Shown here one piece after another: positions 55,832-63,869 of a DNA stretch of 64,000 nt. How positions within the stretch are numbered: position 1 is the stretch's first letter; every line of letters begins with the position of its first letter. The notes beneath the pieces were generated by a model. It ran no database searches, had not been told where the DNA came from, and saw only the letters and a list, made by a program, of their open reading frames with translations. The stretch covers positions 186,001 to 250,000 of the forward strand of contig JBMNRD010000001.1 in NCBI GenBank assembly GCA_050944475.1, read 5' to 3'. Position numbers and translations under genes: made by a program. The DNA is from RGIG5612 sp050944475. Lineage in GTDB: Bacteria > Bacillota > Clostridia > Lachnospirales > Lachnospiraceae.

Positions 55832-56797
55832 TCAATCCATTACACCGTTGTTTGCTCTGAAAGTCAGGAAGGTTGCCTTATCCGAAAGGATGTAGGCTCC
55901 TTTTTCCTCAGCCATTTTCAGACATACGCCCATCCCCGCGTTGGAATATATATACCAGCCGGTATACTCGGATACGCTGTCCGACTCGGTGGTGATGCCC
56001 AGCTCCTCCGGCCAAAGGCTGATTTCCTTTGTATGAGTACCCGAAGCATCTCCCCTTGAAACGAATGGGAATTCCCCTTCCGCGATTGCCTTAAAGCCTT
56101 CCTTTACGGTATCGAAATTCTTCACTCCCGCCGGGTCCCCGGAAGGTCCGCAAAGAACAAAATAGTTGTACATAAAGCTCAGGCGCTTCTCTGTCTGTCC
56201 CTCCACAAGTGCCGCAAAACCGCCGTTTATAAAGTCTTCTTCCTGAGTCTTGGAATGAACAAGGATTGCGTCCGCATTTCCCATCTTGGCATTGGCGATG
56301 GCCTTGCCTGTGCCGGCTGAGAAAATCTCAACCTCATATCCGTATTTCTCTTCGAAGGCCGGAAGCAGTGCGCTTAAAAGACCTGAATCATTAACGGAGG
56401 TGGTTGTGGAAAGGCGGATTACCTTTGTATCCTCGGTGGCTTTCGGGATTTCAGCAACGGAAACCGGCCCGTCCTCCTTAATGTAGAACAGTGCTTCTCC
56501 GAAATCGTCGTATCCGTACTGCCCTGCCGCCTCTTTTCCCGCCTCGGAAAGCATCCAGTTGATAAGTGCGGTTGCGCCCTCGGTATTCAGCGCAACGTCG
56601 GTCACCGCCTTGCCGTCTGCGTCCGCAAACGGTGCAAGGGGATCAACTAACAACAATGAATAGGTATTTATCATGCTGTCATCGGCCTCATAAAGAATTG
56701 ACAGGTCAATTCCTTCCGGTTCCTCATTTTCCTTTGCGCAAGCGCAAAGCCCTGTCGCCATCAATATAATCAATAGAATCGCAATTATTTTTTCCAT
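55832..56797 (-). CDS. tupA: Tungstate-binding lipoprotein, apparently circularly permuted
   Basis: 321 residues, lipobox LCAC (Cys20). Residues 126-315 match the usual TupA N-terminal and middle parts: STTTSVNDSGLL (oxyanion loop), SAGTGKAIANAKMGNADAILVHSK, GDASGTHTKE, SNAGMGVCLKMAEEKGAYILSDKATF. The protein then stops where normal TupA proteins continue for about 75 residues. That missing part is found instead at residues 30-105: DLSILYEADDSMINTYSLLLVDP, then NTEGATALINWMLSEAGKEAAGQYGYDDFGEALFY. So the C-terminal subdomain has moved in front of the protein, joined by a 20-residue linker. Still expected to bind tungstate/molybdate. AGGGGGAAAG precedes the ATG. Confidence 0.88.
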   Translation of the reverse strand: MEKIIAILLIILMATGLCACAKENEEPEGIDLSILYEADDSMINTYSLLLVDPLAPFADADGKAVTDVALNTEGATALINWMLSEAGKEAAGQYGYDDFGEALFYIKEDGPVSVAEIPKATEDTKVIRLSTTTSVNDSGLLSALLPAFEEKYGYEVEIFSAGTGKAIANAKMGNADAILVHSKTQEEDFINGGFAALVEGQTEKRLSFMYNYFVLCGPSGDPAGVKNFDTVKEGFKAIAEGEFPFVSRGDASGTHTKEISLWPEELGITTESDSVSEYTGWYIYSNAGMGVCLKMAEEKGAYILSDKATFLTFRANNGVMD

Positions 56798-56833
56798 TTT
56801 CTTTCCCCCTCAAGGTTGGATTTTACTGTTAAT

Positions 56834-56862
56834 ATTTTAGAATAAAATACCGTTGATGGCAA
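56834..56862 (-). promoter_or_regulatory. Promoter for tupABC
   Basis: On the minus strand TTGCCA (56857-56862), 17-base spacer, TAAAAT (56834-56839), 37 bases before the ATG. Confidence 0.65.
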
Positions 56863-56928
56863 CCGCTTTTGCTTTTTGTTATATTCCTTTCCTGATTACG
56901 GTGCAATCCGGTCGTATCATGTCCTCAG

Positions 56929-57075
56929 AGTCCGCAGCACGGGCATGTCATGTTGACGCTTCCTGAATTAAATGTCTCACCCACCGTTAAAATCCGCGGG
57001 CGCGGGCGGGCCATCAAATGCCTGAATTATTTTATGTTCCGTTCCGCTTAAAATCCGCGGGCGCAGTCGGGCCAT
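56929..57075. repeat. Three diverged ~61-bp tandem repeats
   Basis: Two units share TTAAAATCCGCGGGCGC and CGGGCCAT (56987-57014 and 57048-57075, about 25 of 28 identical). A third, weaker unit starts at 56929 (AGTCCGCAGCACGGGC). CCTGAATTA also recurs in the first two. Spacing is 61-62 bases. Confidence 0.7.
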
Positions 57076-57279
57076 GCCGGCGTGCCTTGCGTGGCAGTGT
57101 GAGTGGGCCGTGCATAAAATACAAAAAGTCCTAATAAATATTCACAAGATTTTCTTCTTTTTCCGTAGAAAATAAGAACACATTTAATAAATATACAAGC
57201 GAAACAGAAAAACATATGGAAAAACGGCTGCAAATGGAGTACAATTTTTATTACTTGAAAGAATCCCGGGAGGTTTGTT

Positions 57280-57489
57280 ATGGTTAAACGACTTGAAACG
57301 AACATTTCCTGGTGCAAGGGCTGTGGCATCTGCGCAGCTTTCTGTGCTAAAAATGTTCTGGGTCTTAAGGACGGCAAGGTTGAAATAGTTAACGCCGACG
57401 CCTGCGTCAAATGCGGAATATGCGAAAGTCTTTGTCCGGACTTCGCCATTTACCTTGTAGAAGCGGAGGAGGTGCAGGAAAATGTCTGA
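57280..57489 (+). CDS. korD: 2-oxoacid:ferredoxin oxidoreductase, delta (ferredoxin) subunit
   Basis: 69 residues with two 4Fe-4S cluster motifs: CKGCGICAAFC and CVKCGICESLC, each CxxCxxCxxxC followed by the usual distant Cys/Pro. It carries electrons from the TPP centre to external ferredoxin. GGGAGGT precedes the ATG. It overlaps the next start by 8 bases, first gene of a four-gene operon. Confidence 0.94.
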   Translation: MVKRLETNISWCKGCGICAAFCAKNVLGLKDGKVEIVNADACVKCGICESLCPDFAIYLVEAEEVQENV

Positions 57490-58633
57490 AAATAATCTTG
57501 TTCTCATGCAGGGCAACGAAGCCTGCGTACGGGGCGCTTTGGCTGCCGGAATGACGGTTTACGCCGGTTACCCTATTACCCCCTCTACCGAAATTGCCGA
57601 GCTTTCGGCAGAACTTCTGCCGAAGCAGGGCGGGTATTTCATCCAGATGGAAGATGAAATATCCAGTATGGCCGTTATCATCGGTGCATCCGCCGTAGGT
57701 GCCAAGGCCATGACCGCAACAAGCGGACCCGGCTTTTCCCTCATGCAGGAAAACATCGGGTACGCAGCAATGACCGAGATGCCCTGTGTTGTGGTTAATG
57801 TGCAGCGTACAGGTCCCTCTACGGGCCTTGCAACCTCCCCCTCACAAGGAGATGTAATGCAGGCAAAATGGGGTACCCACGGCGACCATCCGATTATCGC
57901 CCTTGCGCCGTCAGGAGTTGAGGAGACCTACCACTTGATAGTACGGGCATTTAATCTGTCCGAGAAATACTGCACGCCCGTAATTTTCCTGATGGATGAA
58001 ATTGTCGGTCATTTAAGAGAGGGTATACGCATTCCCTCCGACGAGGAATTTGAAATAATCAACCGCAAGCTTCCGGATCCGCGCAACAAAGACTGGAAAC
58101 CTTATGAAGGAGATCCGCAGACCCTTGTTCCCACCGCTCCGCCTTTCGGCATGGGCTGGCGCTACCACGTGACGGGTCTTGTCCACAATGAAAAGGGACT
58201 TCCCACAAGTTCAACGGAGGAAACCCGTAAACTGTGCACCCGCCTTATGGAAAAAATCGAGCGCAATAAGGACGACATCATGCAGTGGGAAGAAATCATG
58301 ACCGAGGATGCCGATATTGTTTTAGTGTGCTACGGAGGCACAACCAGAGCCGCCGTTAAGGCGGTTAAGGATGCCAGGGCACTCGGAATCAAGGTCGGGA
58401 TGTTCCGTCTTATAACCATTTGGCCGTTTCCGGATGAGGCCATGCTGGCAATGGCAGACAAGGTGGATAAAATTCTTGTTGTCGAGCACAACTATGGCCA
58501 GATTGTTCACGAGGTTGAGAGGGCCACGAAAGACAAATGCGAAGTGGCATTCTTAGGCTGCGTTAATGCGACAACAATAATGCCGTCGCAGATTTTAGAG
58601 AAAATCAAGGAGGTGGCCGGATATGAGTGTTAG
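57482..58633 (+). CDS. korA: 2-oxoacid:ferredoxin oxidoreductase, alpha subunit
   Basis: 383 residues, with the pyrimidine-binding TPP half: GNEACVRGALAAGMTVYAGYPITPSTEIAEL, EDEISSMAVIIGASAVGAKAMTATSGPGFSLMQE and TGPSTGLATSPSQGDVMQAKWG. The C-terminal domain (PFGMGWRYHVTGLVHNEKGLPT; GGTTRAAVKAV) matches the KorA/VorB-type subunit. The enzyme oxidises 2-oxoglutarate or a branched-chain 2-oxoacid to the acyl-CoA with reduced ferredoxin, or runs in reverse. It overlaps korB by 11 bases. Confidence 0.95.
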   Translation: MSENNLVLMQGNEACVRGALAAGMTVYAGYPITPSTEIAELSAELLPKQGGYFIQMEDEISSMAVIIGASAVGAKAMTATSGPGFSLMQENIGYAAMTEMPCVVVNVQRTGPSTGLATSPSQGDVMQAKWGTHGDHPIIALAPSGVEETYHLIVRAFNLSEKYCTPVIFLMDEIVGHLREGIRIPSDEEFEIINRKLPDPRNKDWKPYEGDPQTLVPTAPPFGMGWRYHVTGLVHNEKGLPTSSTEETRKLCTRLMEKIERNKDDIMQWEEIMTEDADIVLVCYGGTTRAAVKAVKDARALGIKVGMFRLITIWPFPDEAMLAMADKVDKILVVEHNYGQIVHEVERATKDKCEVAFLGCVNATTIMPSQILEKIKEVAGYEC

Positions 58634-59453
58634 TAACAGCCCCTTTGTAAAAAAATATTTTCGTCAGGAAATGATGCCCCACATCTGGTGTCCCGGATGC
58701 GGAAACGGCATTATCATGCGTGACATTGCCAAGGCTATCGAAAAAAATAATCTTAAAAGAGACGAGGTGGTAATTGTTTCCGGCATAGGCTGCTCGGGAC
58801 GCGCCGCCGGATACATGGACTTCAATACCATCCATACAACCCACGGACGTGCCATTCCCGTAGCCACGGGTATTAAAATGGCCCGCCGGGATCTGGAGGT
58901 CATTGTAATTACCGGCGACGGCGACTCCACTGCCATCGGCGGAAACCACTTTATCCACGCCGCCCGCCGCAACATCGACCTGACCGTTGTGGTATTTAAC
59001 AACAGCATTTACGGCATGACCGGCGGACAATACTCCCCCACTACGCCGAAAGGCGAAATGGGAACCACTGCCCCCTACGGCAGCGTTGATCAGGATTTTG
59101 ATGTCTGCAAACTGGCCATCGCCGCCGGTGCGACCTTTGTCGGCCGCGGTACCGTATTCCACACCCCTCAGACTATCAAACTGATTGAAAGAGGAATAAA
59201 CCACAAGGGATTCAGTGTCATTGACTGCGTTTCTATTTGCCCGACCTACTACGGCCGAAAAAACAAAAAGGGCGACGCGGTTGAAATGATGCAGTGGATT
59301 AAGGACAACACCATTAATCATGAGCAGGCTCAAAGCATGTTTGCGGAAGAAGTCAAAGATAAAATAATCATGGGCCTGATTTACCATAACGTCCGCCCCG
59401 AATACTGCAGTCAGTATCAGGAGCTGATTGAAAGAAGCCGGAAGGAGGATTAA
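58623..59453 (+). CDS. korB: 2-oxoacid:ferredoxin oxidoreductase, beta subunit
   Basis: 276 residues, carrying TPP diphosphate and magnesium. WCPGCGNGIIMRDIAKAIE, VSGIGCSGRAAGYMDFNTIHTTHGRAIPVATGIKMA and the TPP motif GDGDSTAIGGNHFIHAARRNIDLTVVVFNN are all present, as is GQYSPTTPKG. No ferredoxin domain is attached, as expected when KorD is separate. It is followed 2 bases later by korC. An antisense frame over the whole gene is open but is a codon-bias shadow. Confidence 0.95.
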   Translation: MSVSNSPFVKKYFRQEMMPHIWCPGCGNGIIMRDIAKAIEKNNLKRDEVVIVSGIGCSGRAAGYMDFNTIHTTHGRAIPVATGIKMARRDLEVIVITGDGDSTAIGGNHFIHAARRNIDLTVVVFNNSIYGMTGGQYSPTTPKGEMGTTAPYGSVDQDFDVCKLAIAAGATFVGRGTVFHTPQTIKLIERGINHKGFSVIDCVSICPTYYGRKNKKGDAVEMMQWIKDNTINHEQAQSMFAEEVKDKIIMGLIYHNVRPEYCSQYQELIERSRKED

Positions 59454-59455
59454 CA

Positions 59456-59989
59456 ATGAAACAGATCGGAATTCGCTTAGCCGGCTCCGGCGGGCAAGGC
59501 ATTATCCTATGTTCGATTATATTGGCCGATGCGGCGCTTATGGGAGGCTCTTACGTTGCCCAGTCCCAGTCCTACGGGCCCGAGGCGCGCGGCGGCACAT
59601 GCAAGGCCGAAACGCTTATTTCCGACGTGCCCATCGATTTTCCCAAGGTGGAACAAAGCGATTTTATGATGGCACTGACTCAGGCGGCTCTGGAGAAATA
59701 TCTGCCCTTCGCCAAGCCCGGCAGCATCGTAATGATTGACGATTCCCTGACCATGCCCGCAAAGTCGGAAGGCTACAAGGTTTACAGCGCTCCCATCATT
59801 GCAACGGCCAGAGATGTGCTGAAAAAACCCATGGTTGCCAACATTGTGGCCTGCGGCTATATCAATGCCTGCCTTAAACTGATCGATGCCGAAACTCTGG
59901 AAGCGGCGGTTTTGAAGAATGTCCCCAAGGGCACGGAAGAGCTGAACCACATCGCCATGATCGAGGGGATAAGGCTGTTTGAAGAGTAA
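59456..59989 (+). CDS. korC: 2-oxoacid:ferredoxin oxidoreductase, gamma subunit
   Basis: 177 residues. The gamma fold is recognisable from IRLAGSGGQGIILCSIILADAALMGG, SQSYGPEARGGTCKAETLISD (the arch over the active site) and the C-terminal NIVACGYINACLKLIDAETLEAAVLKNVPKG. GGAGGA precedes the ATG. Last gene of korDABC, followed by a terminator. Confidence 0.95.
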   Translation: MKQIGIRLAGSGGQGIILCSIILADAALMGGSYVAQSQSYGPEARGGTCKAETLISDVPIDFPKVEQSDFMMALTQAALEKYLPFAKPGSIVMIDDSLTMPAKSEGYKVYSAPIIATARDVLKKPMVANIVACGYINACLKLIDAETLEAAVLKNVPKGTEELNHIAMIEGIRLFEE

Positions 59990-60027
59990 CCGGCGATTAT
60001 ATCAATCATAAATAAAAATGAATGCTG

Positions 60028-60057
60028 AAAAAGGAAGGGGCTCCACCCTTCCTTTTT
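60028..60057. terminator. Bidirectional terminator between korC and purC
   Basis: 12-bp perfect stem AAAAAGGAAGGG/CCCTTCCTTTTT (60028-60039 with 60046-60057), loop GCTCCA. It serves both convergent transcripts. Confidence 0.93.
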
Positions 60058-60070
60058 AATCTCCCGGTTT

Positions 60071-60100
60071 CTTTCCTGAGCTTTCCTGCTCTTTCCCGAT
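60071..60100. repeat. Three tandem 10-bp repeats
   Basis: CTTTCCTGAG, CTTTCCTGCT, CTTTCCCGAT in a row between the kor terminator and the purC stop codon. Confidence 0.6.
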
Positions 60101-60108
60101 TTTTCTTA

Positions 60109-60795
60109 CTATCCGAAAAATATCTCGGACAATGTCATAGGGTCAATGTGTTTTCCGTCCTTATAAACGCGCATGTTGCCGGAGGCGATTTCATCGATGA
60201 GCATCACGTTGCCGTCGGCGTCATAGCCGAATTCAAACTTTATGTCGTACAGCGTAAGACCTTTCTTTTGCAAATCGTCCGCAACTATATCCGTGATTTT
60301 CCGGGTCATTTCCTTAATGTCTTCGTACTGGGCGTCTGTCATCACTCCGAGGGCAACAATAGCATCTTTCGTTACCAAAGGGTCACCTTTGGCGTCGTTC
60401 TTGAAGGTTGTTTCAACATATGAAGGCAGGTCGGCGCCCTCCTCAATATATTCGCCATAACGGCGAATAAAACTGCCCGTTGCCTTATGCCTGCATATAA
60501 CTTCAAGCCCATGTCCGAAGGCCTTCGCAGGCACGACTTCCATAGCGGTGTTGCTCAAGTCGGCACCGATATAATGGGTCTTTATGCCCGCCTCATTTAC
60601 CTTTTCAAAAAAATAAGCCGACATGCGAAGATTTACATCGCCCACACCCTCAATGGTCAGGCCGACCGAATTTGCGCCCGGGTCGAACACGCCGTCACTG
60701 CCGGTGCAGTCATCCTTGAATTTGAGGAGATAGTTGCCGTTCTCAAGAGCGTATACATCTTTCGTTTTTCCCGTATAAATAAGTTTGTTTTTCAT
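60109..60795 (-). CDS. purC: SAICAR synthase (purine biosynthesis)
   Basis: 228 residues; joins aspartate to CAIR with ATP in purine synthesis. Motifs: YTGKTKDVY at the N-terminus (GKxKxVY), VICRHKATGSFIRRYG, TLYDIKFEFGYDADGNVMLIDEIASGNMRVYKDG. Full length for the bacterial type. It starts immediately after the upstream TPR gene (TAAATG), an unusual partner, so the two are translationally linked. No other pur genes are nearby. Confidence 0.93.
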   Translation of the reverse strand: MKNKLIYTGKTKDVYALENGNYLLKFKDDCTGSDGVFDPGANSVGLTIEGVGDVNLRMSAYFFEKVNEAGIKTHYIGADLSNTAMEVVPAKAFGHGLEVICRHKATGSFIRRYGEYIEEGADLPSYVETTFKNDAKGDPLVTKDAIVALGVMTDAQYEDIKEMTRKITDIVADDLQKKGLTLYDIKFEFGYDADGNVMLIDEIASGNMRVYKDGKHIDPMTLSEIFFG

Positions 60796-61710
60796 TTACT
60801 TCATTGTCCGCTTAAATTTTCTCAGCTCGCCCTTAACCCCTCTGGAAACTGTTCTGGCATCTCCGAGTTGAGATTTAAGCTCTGCAATTTCCGCGTCCAG
60901 AGCGGCAATCTCCGCTTTTAACTCCGGATTGTTCTTGTCCTGTGAACCGGCAGAGAGCCTGGCACTTCTTTGGTTCCTTTTTTCTTTGAGCTGATTCCTC
61001 AGGCTGTTAATCTCTACATCAGCAGTATTAAGTCTGTCATTTATATTATTTGATTTGGACAATCGCGACGGCAGATTATTAAAAACATCTCCCAAACTCA
61101 CACTTGTGTTATTCAATGCTTTCTGCTGATCTTTCGTTACGCCGATCTTTTTGATTATCGGAGACTGGCGTCCTTTTCTGTCTGTCTTAATTCCCGCAAA
61201 ATATTGAAGTTTGGTACGGATAGTTTGATTTATAAAAGAAAGGGTTCGGTCTATAAGCTTCTCCTTGCCCTCATCGCTGTATATAAGCTGAACAGCATTC
61301 AGAGCAAGAGACGCAACATTAACTGATTTGGAAAACTCCGAAATGCATTCTCCCTGCTCTTTTGTCGCAGGCTGCGCCGGAAGGCCTTTTTTCAACCAAT
61401 ATACAACCATCGCCGAAGAATGTTGTTCGATTCCTTTCAGCACCTCATCGGCAGGGACGGCTTCATTGCCGAATACTATCGATTTTGCCCGGTTAACTGC
61501 CTGAACATATTCATCTGTTCTTATCGCCGGCGGTTCCGAATTGTAAACGGCGCATATCCCTTTCATATAAACTGCTACAATATTGTTCGAATTGATTTCC
61601 AGGACTTTCATATAATAAGTGTATGCTTCCGAATACTCCCCGGAGCTGTAATAATTGTTCGCAAGCTTCAGATAGTTGCTTTCCTGCTCTGAATTATCAA
61701 TTAATGCCAT
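60796..61710 (-). CDS. TPR and coiled-coil protein of unknown function
   Basis: 304 residues, no signal peptide. Residues about 10-65 contain one or two TPR-like repeats (NYLKLANNYYSSGEYSEAYTYYMKVLEINSNNIVAVYMKGI). The middle (about 70-215) is helical. The last 70 residues form a charged coiled coil (NSLRNQLKEKRNQR, ELKAEIAALDAEIAELKSQL) ending in a Lys/Arg-rich tail. The ATG at 61710 has AGGAGGAATT upstream. A scaffold role is possible but nothing in the sequence identifies it. Directly abuts purC. Confidence 0.7.
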   Translation of the reverse strand: MALIDNSEQESNYLKLANNYYSSGEYSEAYTYYMKVLEINSNNIVAVYMKGICAVYNSEPPAIRTDEYVQAVNRAKSIVFGNEAVPADEVLKGIEQHSSAMVVYWLKKGLPAQPATKEQGECISEFSKSVNVASLALNAVQLIYSDEGKEKLIDRTLSFINQTIRTKLQYFAGIKTDRKGRQSPIIKKIGVTKDQQKALNNTSVSLGDVFNNLPSRLSKSNNINDRLNTADVEINSLRNQLKEKRNQRSARLSAGSQDKNNPELKAEIAALDAEIAELKSQLGDARTVSRGVKGELRKFKRTMK

Positions 61711-61829
61711 ATCGTAATTCCTCCTGTCGAAAATTATTCTTGGATTGTTTCTAAATAGTTCATTATGTTTCAAGTCATTATATCACATTACCGGTCAATA
61801 AAAATCAAGAATAAAGATTTTTAATATAG

Positions 61830-61876
61830 AAAAAAAGAGCCGGTAACCGCATGATTGTCTGCGTATTATCGGCTCT
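61830..61876 (-). terminator. Terminator of the XRE-like gene
   Basis: Stem AGAGCCG/CGGCTCT (61836-61842 with 61870-61876) with an inner ATACGCAG/CATGCGGT-type imperfect pairing, followed on the minus strand by TTTTTTTC. Confidence 0.85.
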
Positions 61877-61912
61877 GCGTCATAACGTCCGGCTGTTTTC
61901 TTCTGCGTTTAC

Positions 61913-62224
61913 CTATTGTTTCAGCAGGGACTGCGCCAAATCCACATCCGCGTCGAAACCAAAGGCAAACTGTAGTACGGTGTTCCGAGAAGGATTGCGG
62001 TCTCCGCGAAAAATCGCGTGGCCAAAGGCACGTTCAATATTTGCTTTCTTTATTATCCGTTCCGGAACCTCACCGCGCTGTTTGCACAAAGATGATATGA
62101 ATTCGGAAAAAGACGGCATTACCGTTGCATCATCGTGTTTACAGTGTATCTCGTCAACTGATGAAGCCTTAAAAATCTGTTCCCACAATACGCTTGTCGG
62201 AAGCTGTTTCTTCGATACGACCAT
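61913..62224 (-). CDS. Short XRE-like DNA-binding protein
   Basis: 103 residues. The middle part resembles the helix-turn-helix of a Clostridia family often near serine/threonine kinase genes: RGEVPERIIKKANIERAFGHAIFRGDRNPSRNTVLQFAFGFDADVDLAQSLLKQ. Members of that family that I know usually continue for about 20-25 residues (a segment like AGYxxLYPRxxRDAIIIF) past this point, and this one stops at LLKQ. It may be C-terminally truncated, or simply a shorter member. It has its own terminator. It flanks the mobile-element remnant. Confidence 0.65.
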   Translation of the reverse strand: MVVSKKQLPTSVLWEQIFKASSVDEIHCKHDDATVMPSFSEFISSLCKQRGEVPERIIKKANIERAFGHAIFRGDRNPSRNTVLQFAFGFDADVDLAQSLLKQ

Positions 62225-62342
62225 ACATCATTACCTCTGTTTTCTCTTTTCCTTTTGAAAAACTCAGTATGTCATCATAAACAAAAACGACTGTTTATAA
62301 AAACAATTATATACAATCCAATCTCATAATCAATCACCAAAC

Positions 62343-63869
62343 TTATGCCTGAACGGGGAGGGTAGGATTCTCCCCCTGCCAATCTGCTTGGACTGTGCTG
62401 CGGACAACCTTCAACTGTTCATTGACGCTATCAAGCCTTTCTTTCAGCTCGAAAGCGTCAAGCGCTTCATAAGTTGCGCTTCGCCTGGAGTAGTCCCCTT
62501 CGGCTGTGTCACTTTCGGTGTCTACATGTATTTCCGAATTATAGGCTGAAGCGCCTTCGCCATTTCCTTCTCCGAATTGGCTGTCGATAAGATCTGTTTG
62601 ATTTCTTTCACCGCTTCTTCTTGGTTGCTCGATTCCCTCATGATTATCAATGTTGTTTCCTTCACGAGCTCCGTATAACCCCTTTCTTCCAATATCTTCA
62701 TTACTTTCTGAATCTCTTCCTTCAAAGCCATCCTTGCGCCCCTCCTTAATATCTACTACCCTAAACTCTCCGTCCGGCTGCATTTCAAGTTTCAAATATA
62801 ATTCTCCAAGCTCCATATATGCAACATCGCCGTCGGCATAAAAATCAGGATTATACTCTATATTATTTAATTTCTGATAATACGCCGCCCACTGCTCTCT
62901 TGTCAGTCTATCATAAAACTCATTTATCATGTCGCCTTTTTTCAAGGCTATTTCTCGTTTGCTTCCGAGAATGACCTCCGGCACTTTCCTGTCATTATTA
63001 TCATCGAACTCGTAAGTGCCGTCCTTGCGTGAAAAGCGGATATCGGAGTTTTGCTTGTCGTACGTACCCACGTTGGCGGTGGCGGATTTAATCTGTGTCT
63101 GCTCAAATACAACCGTCTCCGGCGGAGCAATAATGCCGTCATACTTCGTGCCGTTCGCCTTGTTCCACAACTTAACGGCTTCTACCATGTCGCCGATTGC
63201 TGCATTGTCCACGTCCCGGATAACCTCAAAAACGTCCTTGGAAGAAATATTTTTGAACGCTTCCGCTGCGTCAAGCTTCCCGCGGCTTTCAACAGCTTTC
63301 AGGAACCTTCTTATCTGCGTATCCGTCGCAGTTGCTGTACCGCTTTGCAGGGGTCTTCTAACACCCAGGTACACCTGGTAAATATTTTCCGCGTCGGTTA
63401 AATACTCCGTGAAATAATGTCCTTCTCCGTATTCGCCTTTCTTTTTTGCAACATCGGTAAAGTCGGTAACGGGCTTGTCGCTCTCAAAATACATTATTTT
63501 AGGGCTTCCGTCCGCGTTTACAATTTTACTTGCCGCTACGGGATCGTCCTGCCAATCTCCGAACCAGCGCGCAAACTGCAGTGTTTGTGTCTGAGTTAAA
63601 ACTTTCAGGTTGACTTTTTCCGGGAAGCGGTGTACTATCACATCATGAGATGCAAGTGATTGCTTTAGCTGATTGGGGAATTGGACCCCTCCACCTATTG
63701 CGGCACTTGCATCCTTACTTATATAGTAAATGCCGACCTCTCCTATATTTTCCTGCGCAATAGCTTCTCTCACAAGCCCCGCCACATTTTTATCGTATGC
63801 TGTAGACAATACATTAACATCAAGTCTTATATGATCAACAAGTCTTTCAGCCGTTATTTCTATCGGCAT
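62343..63869 (-). CDS. ADP-ribosyltransferase-like/polyvalent protein, mobile-element remnant
   Basis: About 508 residues from the ATG at 63869; the frame is open to 63956 but is closed by TAG at 63960-63962. The segment LQFARWFGDWQDDPVAASKIVNADGSPKIMYFES, then FTDVAKKKGEYGEGHYFTEYLTDAENIYQVYLGVRRPL and NSDIRFSRKDGTY are typical of the ART-like and polyvalent domains of large phage/ICE proteins (MuF-type or conjugative-element polyproteins). In those elements the domain sits inside proteins of a thousand or more residues, so this is probably a C-terminal fragment whose N-terminal neighbours are lost or lie outside. Low-complexity Thr/Gln codons precede the start. It may be a pseudogene or a free-standing toxin-like protein. 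Confidence 0.6.
   Translation of the reverse strand: MPIEITAERLVDHIRLDVNVLSTAYDKNVAGLVREAIAQENIGEVGIYYISKDASAAIGGGVQFPNQLKQSLASHDVIVHRFPEKVNLKVLTQTQTLQFARWFGDWQDDPVAASKIVNADGSPKIMYFESDKPVTDFTDVAKKKGEYGEGHYFTEYLTDAENIYQVYLGVRRPLQSGTATATDTQIRRFLKAVESRGKLDAAEAFKNISSKDVFEVIRDVDNAAIGDMVEAVKLWNKANGTKYDGIIAPPETVVFEQTQIKSATANVGTYDKQNSDIRFSRKDGTYEFDDNNDRKVPEVILGSKREIALKKGDMINEFYDRLTREQWAAYYQKLNNIEYNPDFYADGDVAYMELGELYLKLEMQPDGEFRVVDIKEGRKDGFEGRDSESNEDIGRKGLYGAREGNNIDNHEGIEQPRRSGERNQTDLIDSQFGEGNGEGASAYNSEIHVDTESDTAEGDYSRRSATYEALDAFELKERLDSVNEQLKVVRSTVQADWQGENPTLPVQA

Larger units (their letters stand above)
56798..57279. promoter_or_regulatory. Divergent tupA/korD intergenic region
   Basis: No gene is seen in 482 bases. 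It holds a tupA promoter, a diverged 61-bp tandem repeat (56929-57075) and a possible korD promoter (TGGAAA 57217-57222, TACAAT 57240-57245), each listed or noted elsewhere. GC-rich repeat DNA contrasts with the AT-rich 57100-57270 stretch. Confidence 0.6.

Noticed and set aside
58605..59456. 283-codon minus-strand ORF covering korB
   Set aside because: Open only because of codon bias; korB motifs and operon structure are unambiguous on the plus strand.
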